In this document: positions 1-8,182 of the stretch, one piece after another | Position numbering within the stretch: position 1 is the first letter of the stretch | Layout of the letters: each line of letters starts with the position of its first letter | Position numbers and translations under genes: made by a program | The notes under the pieces: model-generated | Seen by the model: only the letters and a program-made list of their open reading frames with translations | Databases searched by the model: none | Told to the model about the DNA's origin: nothing | Assembly: GCA_016220045.1 (NCBI GenBank) | Contig: JACRIP010000144.1 | Location: forward strand, 1-10,906 | Source of the DNA: Planctomycetota bacterium | GTDB lineage: Bacteria > Planctomycetota > MHYJ01 > WSZJ01 > JACPWG01 | Reading direction: 5' to 3' | DNA length: 10,906 bases

Positions 1-58
1 ATTCCAGCGACGTCCCCCGATGGTCGCAAGCCCCCGCAGGAATTCAGGTCATGTCCCC
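1..58. repeat. Imperfect direct repeat pair at left edge
   Basis: Two 17-nt segments, ATTCCAGCGACGTCCCC (1-17) and ATTCAGGTCATGTCCCC (42-58), agree at 12 of 17 positions and are followed by C/T-rich sequence. On the minus strand they read GGGGACRTNNCNTGAAT-like. No convincing gene covers the first 224 nt. The pair may be the edge of an intergenic repeat that continues to the left of the window. The identity of such an element is not visible here. Confidence 0.35.
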
Positions 59-119
59 TTTTTGCTCCCCCTGAGCGGGAAGGTAGTGTTACCTCGCTTT
101 GAACCAGGCCCGTTTTCGA

Positions 120-148
120 TTGCCGCCGTCCCGCCCACGCCGTACAAT
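120..148 (+). promoter_or_regulatory. Putative sigma70-type promoter of alaS
   Basis: TTGCCG (120-125) and TACAAT (143-148) are separated by exactly 17 nt. The -10 box matches the TATAAT consensus at 5 of 6 positions and the -35 box at 4 of 6. Transcription would start near 155, leaving a leader of about 70 nt before the alaS ATG at 225. A small dyad, AGGTA-GTGT-TACCT (81-94), lies upstream of the -35 box and could be a regulator site. The promoter is inferred from sequence match only. Confidence 0.5.
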
Positions 149-224
149 CCTCGCCCTGCATCGCCCTGGCGCGGGCCGCCGCCCGCTTCCCCCCGCTACC
201 CCTCATCGCGCCGAGAGCACACCC

Positions 225-2891
225 ATGAAGGCCCGCGACGTCCGCTCCTCCTTCCTCAACTTCTTCGCGCAAAACGGCCACGAGCTGGTGCGCTCCTCCT
301 CCCTCGTGCCCGAGAGCGACCCCACGCTCCTCTTCGCCAACGCCGGCATGAACCAGTTCAAGGACGTCTTCACCGGCCGCGAAGCCCGCCCCTACCGCCG
401 CGCCACCACCTCCCAAAAGTGCGTGCGCGCCGGCGGCAAACACAACGACCTCGAAAACGTCGGCTTCACCGCGCGCCACCACACCTTCTTCGAGATGCTC
501 GGCAACTTCTCCTTCGGCGACTACTTCAAGGCCGACGCCATCGAATGGGCCTACCGCCTGCTCGTCAAGGAGCTCGGCATCGACCCCAAGCGGATCATGT
601 ATACGGTCTTCGCCGGAGACAAGGCCCTGCCCGGCGTCGGGCCCGACGACGAGGCGCGCGCGCTGTGGCGCAAGGTCGCAGGCGTGGGCGACGACCGCGT
701 GCTCGGCCTGGGCGCGAAGGAGAATTTCTGGCAGATGGGCGACGTCGGCCCGATGGGACCGTGCTCGGAGATCCACTTCCACCAGGGGGACGACCTGCCC
801 TGCCCGGAGGCGACCTGCCTCGGCCCGGCCTGTGACTGCGACCGCTGGCTGGAGATCTGGAACCTCGTGTTCATGCAGTACGAGCGCAAGGTCAAGGACG
901 GCCCGCTCGCGCCGCTGCCCGCGCCCTCGGTGGACACCGGCGCCGGCCTGGAGCGCGTCACCTCGGTGGTGCAGGGCCGCCGCTCGAACTACGACACCGA
1001 CCTCTTCTCGCCGCTCATCGCCTGCGCGAGCGAGCTGGCGCGCAAGCCCTACGGGCTTAACCCGAAGGACGACGCCTCGCTGCGCGTGATCGCGGACCAC
1101 GCGCGCGCGACGGCATTCCTCATCGCGGACGGCGTCTTCCCGGACAAGACCGGCCGCGAGTACGTGCTGCGCCGCATCTTCCGGCGCGCGGTGCGCCACG
1201 GCAAACGCCTGGGCATCGAGGAGCCCTTCATGCACCTGGTGTGCGGCCGCGTGATCGACGAGATGGGCGACGTCTACCCCGAACTGCGCGAACGGCGGAA
1301 GGTCGTCGAGCAGATGGCGCTCGAGGAGGAGAACCGCTTCCGCAAGACCCTGGACCGCGGCCTCAAGCTGCTGGAGGAGGAGTTCGACCGCATGGCGGCG
1401 GCGGGGGAGCGGACGATTCCCGGCCTCCGGGTCTTCTCGCTCTACGACACCTACGGCTTTCCGGACGACCTGACCGCCGTCATTGCCCGCGAGCGCGGCC
1501 TGGAGATCGACAAGGCGGGCTTCGACGTTGCGATGAACGAGGCGCGCACCAAGAGCGAGTTCAAGGGCCATGACGAGGCGGTCTCCGACGTCTACCACAC
1601 GCTGGCGCGCGCGCAGGGCGCTACGGAATTCACCGGATACGACGGCGACGGCGTCACCGGGCAGGGCACGGTGCGCGCGGTGCTGGTCAAGGGCGTGCCT
1701 GCGGAGGTGGCGCGCGCGGGCTCGGCGGTCGCGATCGTGGTCGAGCGCACGCCCTTCTATCCGGAGCAGGGCGGCCAGATGGGGGACACCGGGCACCTGG
1801 TCACGCCCACCGGGCGCGTGCGCGTGGACGACACGCGCAAGCCCGCCGGCGATGTGATCGTGCACCTGGGCGAAGTCGAGTCCGGGGAGGTGCGCGTGGG
1901 CGAGCACGCCGACCTGGAGGTCGACCGCGACCGGCGCGAGCGCACGCGCGCCAACCACTCGGCCACGCACCTGCTGCATCTGGCGCTCAAGCGCGTGCTC
2001 GGCGAGCATGCGGCGCAGAAGGGCTCGCTGGTCGCCCCCGACCGCCTGCGCTTCGATTTCTCGCACTTCGCGGCGCTCACCGACGACGAGAAGACGCGCA
2101 TCGAGGATATGGTGAACGCGGAGATCCGGCGCAACGCGGACTCGTCGACCGAGGTGCTCGGGTTGGCGGAGGCGAAGCAGCGGGGCGCGGTGCAGATGTT
2201 CGGCGAGAAGTACGGCGAGCGGGTGCGCGTGGTGCGCATCGGGCGCGACTCGCTGGAGTTCTGCGGTGGCACGCACGTGCGGCGCGCGGGCGATATCGGG
2301 CTCTTCAAGCTGGTCTCGGAGAGCGGGATCGCGCAGGGTGTTCGCCGGATCGAGGGGGTGACCGGCGCGGGCGCGCTGGACTACGTGCGGCGGCTGGAGC
2401 ACGAGCTGGGGCGGGCGGCGGGGCACCTGCGGGGCGCGCCGCTGGAGGTCGCGGGCCGGGTGGAGAAGCTGCAGGCCGACCTGAAGGCGCGCGAGAAGGA
2501 GGTGAACGATCTGCGGCAGAAGCTGGCGGCGGGCGGGTCGCGCGACCTCCTGAGCGAGGTGAAGGAGGTCGGCGGGGTGAAACTGCTGGCGGCGCGGACC
2601 GAGGTGGGAGACGCGAAGGCCTTGCGGGACGTCGGCGACAAGTTGCGGGACAAGCTGGGTTCGGGCGTGGTGGCGCTGGCCGGCGTCGGCGGCGAAGGCG
2701 TGTCGCTGCTGGTGATGGTGACCAAGGACCTGACGAACAAGTACCACGCCGGCAAGCTGGTGGGCGCCATGGCGGAGATTCTGGGGGGCAGGGGGGGCGG
2801 CCGGCCGGACATGGCGCAGGCCGGCGGCAAGGACGCGAGCAAGGTGGACGCCGCGCTGGCGCGCGTGCAGGAGCTGGTCGCGGCGGGGTAG
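225..2891 (+). CDS. alaS: Alanine--tRNA ligase (AlaRS)
   Basis: Cytoplasmic class II synthetase that charges tRNA-Ala and hydrolyses mischarged Ser/Gly-tRNA-Ala. The ATG at 225 gives 888 residues, close to the usual bacterial length (about 875), and the product begins MKARDVRSSFLNFF as family members do. An in-frame extension up to 99 would overlap the promoter and adds unrelated Arg/Pro-rich sequence. Order: aminoacylation core (about 1-245, with SFGDYF near 96-101), tRNA-recognition region (to about 460), editing domain with the metal-site ligands H578, H582, C680 and H684 (HSATH and CGGTH), coiled coil (about 740-770), and C-Ala domain ending in GGRGGGRPDMAQAGG (854-868). A four-Cys insert (C193, C198, C203, C205) sits just before the conserved EIWNLVFMQ. 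No clear Shine-Dalgarno sequence is seen; GAGAGC lies upstream. It converges on the kinase gene. All catalytic and editing motifs are intact. Confidence 0.97.
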   Translation: MKARDVRSSFLNFFAQNGHELVRSSSLVPESDPTLLFANAGMNQFKDVFTGREARPYRRATTSQKCVRAGGKHNDLENVGFTARHHTFFEMLGNFSFGDYFKADAIEWAYRLLVKELGIDPKRIMYTVFAGDKALPGVGPDDEARALWRKVAGVGDDRVLGLGAKENFWQMGDVGPMGPCSEIHFHQGDDLPCPEATCLGPACDCDRWLEIWNLVFMQYERKVKDGPLAPLPAPSVDTGAGLERVTSVVQGRRSNYDTDLFSPLIACASELARKPYGLNPKDDASLRVIADHARATAFLIADGVFPDKTGREYVLRRIFRRAVRHGKRLGIEEPFMHLVCGRVIDEMGDVYPELRERRKVVEQMALEEENRFRKTLDRGLKLLEEEFDRMAAAGERTIPGLRVFSLYDTYGFPDDLTAVIARERGLEIDKAGFDVAMNEARTKSEFKGHDEAVSDVYHTLARAQGATEFTGYDGDGVTGQGTVRAVLVKGVPAEVARAGSAVAIVVERTPFYPEQGGQMGDTGHLVTPTGRVRVDDTRKPAGDVIVHLGEVESGEVRVGEHADLEVDRDRRERTRANHSATHLLHLALKRVLGEHAAQKGSLVAPDRLRFDFSHFAALTDDEKTRIEDMVNAEIRRNADSSTEVLGLAEAKQRGAVQMFGEKYGERVRVVRIGRDSLEFCGGTHVRRAGDIGLFKLVSESGIAQGVRRIEGVTGAGALDYVRRLEHELGRAAGHLRGAPLEVAGRVEKLQADLKAREKEVNDLRQKLAAGGSRDLLSEVKEVGGVKLLAARTEVGDAKALRDVGDKLRDKLGSGVVALAGVGGEGVSLLVMVTKDLTNKYHAGKLVGAMAEILGGRGGGRPDMAQAGGKDASKVDAALARVQELVAAG

Positions 2892-2903
2892 CGGGAGCCG
2901 GTC

Positions 2904-2925
2904 GGGGGCGGGGGCCGGGGGGGGG
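2904..2925 (+). other. Putative G-quadruplex tract after alaS
   Basis: Runs of five G (2904-2908), five G (2910-2914) and nine G (2917-2925) are separated by one and two C. The last run is long enough to supply two G-tracts, so a four-run quadruplex with very short loops can be drawn in the alaS 3' untranslated RNA, 13 nt after the stop codon. It could contribute to RNA stability or to slowing of polymerase. Folding is inferred, not shown. Confidence 0.4.
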
Positions 2926-2966
2926 ATCCGCGGCGCATGGGTGGTTCGGACCTACCCTCTCCCCAA

Positions 2967-2992
2967 CCCTCCCCCGCTGCGGCGGGGGAGGG
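2967..2992. terminator. GC hairpin, repeat copy 1 (possible bidirectional terminator)
   Basis: CCCTCCCCCGC pairs perfectly with GCGGGGGAGGG across a TGCG loop, giving an 11-bp stem. It lies between convergent alaS and the kinase gene, where it could stop RNA polymerase from either side. There is no U-tract on either strand, so it would not be a classical intrinsic terminator. It may instead act as an RNA 3'-end stabiliser or have no role. Confidence 0.45.
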
Positions 2993-3122
2993 GGACGGTG
3001 CGAGTGCGGGCGCGGTGGGTCGTGCGGCGGGGGAGGGGGACGGTGCGAGTGCGACGGGATGTGTGGCAGGCGGGGAGGGCGTGGCGGGGGGCGAGGGTGG
3101 TTCGGACCTACCCTCTCCCCAG

Positions 3123-3148
3123 CCCTCCCCCGCTGCGGCGGGGGAGGG
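3123..3148. terminator. GC hairpin, repeat copy 2 (possible bidirectional terminator)
   Basis: This is an identical 11-bp stem with TGCG loop to the hairpin at 2967-2992, in the second copy of the repeat. It sits 75 nt beyond the kinase stop codon, reading leftward. Exact conservation of the palindrome between the copies, while flanking sequence has expanded and drifted, suggests that the foldback is the core of the repeat family. It has no U-tract on either side. Confidence 0.45.
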
Positions 3149-3224
3149 GGACGGTGCGCGTGCGACGGGATGTGTGGCAGGCGGGGAGGGTGGTGCGAAC
3201 CTACCCCCTCTCCCTCCGCGCCGC

Positions 3225-5852
<2,628 letters not shown>

Positions 5853-5915
5853 GGGACGACTCCTGTTCGAGCACGAAATGGCGGCACGAATCTTACCACC
5901 GGAGCGGCGGAGGGA

Positions 5916-5944
5916 ATACTGATTTTACGACTCGGCCCTGTCAA
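5916..5944 (-). promoter_or_regulatory. Putative promoter of the kinase gene
   Basis: Reading leftward, a perfect TTGACA (5944-5939) is followed after 17 nt by CAGTAT (5921-5916), which keeps only the key A and T of a -10 box and matches 3 of 6 overall. TAAAAT (5927-5922) is a better -10 hexamer but is only 11 nt away. A start near 5909 would leave a leader of about 57 nt before the GTG. The -35 box is strong and the -10 assignment is weak. Confidence 0.4.
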
Positions 5945-5958
5945 CGAGGTTTACCTCG
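5945..5958. promoter_or_regulatory. Operator-like dyad in the divergent promoter region
   Basis: CGAGGTTTACCTCG is a perfect 6-bp inverted repeat with a TT centre. It directly abuts the leftward TTGACA (5944-5939) and lies 15 bp left of the rightward TTGACA (5974-5979). Such a placement suits a dimeric regulator controlling both the kinase and the propeller genes. A related dyad with AGGT/ACCT half-sites but wider spacing occurs upstream of alaS (81-94). No regulator gene is visible nearby. The role is inferred from symmetry and position. Confidence 0.45.
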
Positions 5959-5973
5959 CCCCGGGCAACGACC

Positions 5974-6004
5974 TTGACACCAGGGCCGCCGGTCGCCCTA
6001 TCCG
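5974..6004 (+). promoter_or_regulatory. Putative promoter of the propeller gene
   Basis: A perfect TTGACA (5974-5979) points rightward. The -10 box is unclear: TATCCG (5999-6004, 19-nt spacing) and CCCTAT (5996-6001, 16-nt spacing) are each poor matches. If used, the promoter would give a leader of roughly 180 nt, long enough to hold RNA structure, including the hairpin at 6038-6055. The rest of the 337-nt gap (5853-6189) holds no gene that I can support. Confidence 0.3.
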
Positions 6005-6037
6005 CTCTTGATCGCGCGGGTTGCGACGAGTCGGCCG

Positions 6038-6055
6038 GCCGCCCTGGAGGGCGGC
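6038..6055. other. Short perfect hairpin in the propeller-gene leader
   Basis: GCCGCCC pairs with GGGCGGC across a TGGA loop, a 7-bp all-GC stem. It lies 135 nt before the propeller ATG and would be transcribed in its leader. There is no U-tract, so termination is unlikely. I could not match the leader to a known riboswitch by eye. Confidence 0.35.
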
Positions 6056-6189
6056 ACGGGCGGTGCTTCAAGCTCCTGGCGCGCGGCCCGCCACTGCAAA
6101 CCCCCGACGGGAGCGAAGGTTTCGCAGGCGGCGCGCCGGCGCGGCGGCAGGCGACCAGACCGGGGAAGGGTCGATTGAGGAGCAGGACG

Positions 6190-7731
6190 ATGAGGACGCC
6201 GACGGTGGGACGGGATCGGGTGGATGCCGGAGGCGCGGCGCTGCGCGCGGTCGTGATGAGCGCGTTCACGCTCGGGCTGATCGCCCTGGCGCTGCCGGCG
6301 ACCGGCGAGCCGCCGCAACGGGGCGGGCGGGTCCTTTGGGAACGAACGCTCGGCGGGATGCTCGGCGCCTGGTCGCCCGCGGTCGCGAAAGGCCGGGTCT
6401 TCGTGAGCGGCGGCCTGTCGAGTTATGCGGTATATGCCCTGGCGGTATCGGACGGGCGGGTGTTGTGGGAGGCGCGGACGCACGACAATGGTCCGATGAC
6501 GCCGACCGTGGACGACGACCACGTGACGGTGACGACCGAGAGTTGTACGGTATACACCCTAAACGCGGAGACGGGGCGGGAGGTGTGGACGAAGTGGCTG
6601 GGCGATCCGATCTGGTCGTCGCCGGCGGTGGCCAAGGGGCACGTGTACGTGGCGGGGAACGAAAACAAGGGGGGCTATCGGCTGTACAAGCTGAACGCGA
6701 AGACCGGGGCGGTCGCGTGGCAGGCGCCGGTGGGGCAGGACGTGCGCGGCGCGCCGGTGGTGACGGACGACGCGGTCTACGTGACGACGATGGACGGCCG
6801 GCTGAAGGCGCTGGCGCCGGGGACGGGCAACAAGCTGTGGGAGCACAAGGAAACGGTGGCGTCGCTGCCGGCGGTCCATCGCGGGCGGCTCTTCGTGACC
6901 TTGGGCGGCGGGAACGCGACGAGGCTGGCGGGGATGGACGGGCGGCGTGGCGCGGTGGCGTGGACCGGCCCGAGCGGGCCGACGGCCACGCAGCGCGGCG
7001 GGACCGTGGCGACGAGCGGCGGCGCCCCGGAGGCGGAGCCGCCCCCGTACTTCGGCAGCGGCGACCCCGATGCGGCCACGGAGGCGGATGGGGCGGCGGC
7101 CGAGGGCGGGACGGACGGCGACGGCGCGGCGGCCGGAGCGGTCGCGGGCGGCGGCGGCGCGGCGATGACGGTCAACGGCGCGACCTGGGGCGCGGGCATT
7201 CCCGGCGCGCCGATGGCGCTGGTGCTGACCCCCACGGCGGCCGATGGCAAGGTATACGCCGTACGCGACGACGGCGGGTTCACCTGCACCGACGCCGCGA
7301 CCGGCGCGCCGCTGTGGGCGATCGGGAGCATGGCGGCCAGCGACGTGCGGCCCTGGACGCCGCGGCTGCCGCCGCCCAAGGACGGGACGGCGGGGAGCGC
7401 GGCGAGCGCGAGCGGCGGCGGCGGGGGCAGCGGGTCGGGCAGCGCGGCGCCGCTCCCGCAACGGCGCTTCGGCCCGGCGGCGGTGGTGCACGGCAGGGTG
7501 TACGTGGGGACGAACAGCGGCGTGCTCTCCTGCTACGACGCGGCGACCGGGCGGCCGGTGTGGTCGGTCGGACTGGGCGGCGGGATTCACGCCACGCCCG
7601 CGGTGGTCGGCGGCAAGGTGTACGTGACCTGCGACAACGGCAAGGTCTACTGCGTGGACGCGGGCGATCCGCAGGCCGACGGGTGGGCGATGTGGGGCGG
7701 CGGGCCGGCGCACGCCGGGAGCGGGGGGTAG
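6190..7731 (+). CDS. Secreted PQQ-like (BamB-type) beta-propeller protein
   Basis: 513-residue predicted exported protein. The ATG at 6190 is preceded by GAGGAG (6177-6182) and AGG (6184-6186). A hydrophobic segment (about 17-38, ALRAVVMSAFTLGLIALALP) serves as signal peptide. No lipobox Cys is seen, so it is periplasmic or secreted rather than a lipoprotein. Eight docking motifs of the type TG-x-x-x-W place Trp at 50, 93, 133, 177, 217, 258, 376 and 458, which suits an eight-bladed PQQ/quinoprotein-like propeller. Blades are about 40 residues, but two low-complexity inserts interrupt the regular spacing: 261-336 (Gly/Ala/Asp-rich) and 391-425 (Ser/Gly-rich). It ends with GWAMWGGGPAHAG, typical of such propellers. 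Enzymatic dehydrogenase residues cannot be confirmed, so a binding or scaffold role is as likely. An alternative ATG at 6256 would shorten the signal peptide. It diverges from the kinase gene and may be functionally linked to it. Confidence 0.88.
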   Translation: MRTPTVGRDRVDAGGAALRAVVMSAFTLGLIALALPATGEPPQRGGRVLWERTLGGMLGAWSPAVAKGRVFVSGGLSSYAVYALAVSDGRVLWEARTHDNGPMTPTVDDDHVTVTTESCTVYTLNAETGREVWTKWLGDPIWSSPAVAKGHVYVAGNENKGGYRLYKLNAKTGAVAWQAPVGQDVRGAPVVTDDAVYVTTMDGRLKALAPGTGNKLWEHKETVASLPAVHRGRLFVTLGGGNATRLAGMDGRRGAVAWTGPSGPTATQRGGTVATSGGAPEAEPPPYFGSGDPDAATEADGAAAEGGTDGDGAAAGAVAGGGGAAMTVNGATWGAGIPGAPMALVLTPTAADGKVYAVRDDGGFTCTDAATGAPLWAIGSMAASDVRPWTPRLPPPKDGTAGSAASASGGGGGSGSGSAAPLPQRRFGPAAVVHGRVYVGTNSGVLSCYDAATGRPVWSVGLGGGIHATPAVVGGKVYVTCDNGKVYCVDAGDPQADGWAMWGGGPAHAGSGG

Positions 7732-7992
7732 GAGGGCCACGAAGCGGGGGCGAAGGGCCACGAAGAGACGACGGGAACACGAAGGGCCACGAAGGACCAC
7801 GAAGAGGGGACCAGCAGGAGTCACAAGGCCGGGGGCCGGGACGGACCGCGCGGCCGGGGAGGGTGTGGTCTGTCCCCTCACTCCGCGCGGTCCGTCCCGG
7901 CCCCCACTTCGTGGCCCTTGGTGCGTCCCGATTCGTGGCCCTTCGTGTTCCCGTCCGTTCTTCGTGGCCCTTCCGCCCATTTCGTGGTCCTC
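7732..7992. repeat. 261-bp imperfect inverted repeat made of CCACGAAGG-type units
   Basis: The element begins on the base after the propeller stop codon. Its arms pair in blocks: 7732-7743 with 7981-7992 (11 of 12), 7752-7766 with 7959-7973 (15 of 15), 7771-7793 with 7932-7954 (23 of 23), and 7831-7853 with 7883-7905 (23 of 23). The apex is a 29-nt loop (7854-7882) in which GGGGA and TCCCC can pair. Left and right arms carry several copies of GGGCCACGAAG or its complement. The unpaired stretches differ in length (37 versus 26 nt), so it is not a simple mirror artefact. No ORF of merit lies inside. It could end or stabilise the propeller mRNA; it could also be a non-autonomous mobile repeat. 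CACGAAGG-type intergenic repeats are, as I recall, common in planctomycetes and similar genomes. Confidence 0.85.
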
Positions 7993-8035
7993 GATCGGCG
8001 GCGCGCCTTCGAATCCCCCCTCCCCCCCGTTTCCC

Positions 8036-8065
8036 TTGTCCGTACGCGCCGCGGAGTGCTAGAGT
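8036..8065 (+). promoter_or_regulatory. Putative extended -10 promoter of the flippase operon
   Basis: TTGTCC (8036-8041) and TAGAGT (8060-8065) are 18 nt apart. The -10 box is preceded by TGC, which gives the TGN extension seen in extended -10 promoters. Transcription would start near 8072 and leave a leader of about 110 nt, GC-rich and without a visible ORF or recognised riboswitch. Together with the foldback at 7732-7992 this accounts for the 451-nt gap between genes. Confidence 0.45.
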
Positions 8066-8182
8066 TTCCGGGCACCCGGGGCGCGCGGCGGCCGGCGGTC
8101 CGATCTCAGGGAATCACCTTTCCTTCCGCGGTCGGGTTCCGGGTGCGACAGCAGCAGGTCGGCAGCCGCCGGAAGGAACGCC

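Larger units (their letters stand above)
2939..3220. repeat. Intergenic repeat array with GC-rich hairpins
   Basis: A unit beginning GGGTGGTTCGGACCTACC starts at 2939 and 3095, and a shorter, diverged copy (GGGTGGTGCGAACCTACC) starts at 3188 and ends just short of the kinase stop codon. Copies one and two are 156 bp apart, copies two and three 93 bp. The 63-bp difference comes from an internal 45-bp duplication (TGCGGCGGGGG at 2978 and 3023) plus about 18 bp of extra sequence. This fills nearly the whole gap between two convergent genes. Short ORFs through it read SPQPSPAAAGEG-like peptides on +, which are by-products of the repeat. The array is irregular, so it is not CRISPR. Confidence 0.8.

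Noticed and set aside
99..224. N-terminal extension of alaS to an upstream ATG
   Set aside because: It would include the promoter boxes and adds 42 Arg/Pro-rich residues absent from AlaRS; the ATG at 225 matches the family N-terminus.
2939..3220. CRISPR array
   Set aside because: Repeats are irregularly spaced (156 and 93 bp), nested and diverged, with no constant-length spacers and no cas gene.
7732..7992. Insertion sequence with terminal inverted repeats
   Set aside because: There is no transposase frame between the arms (only a 29-nt apex), so at most a non-autonomous element can be considered.
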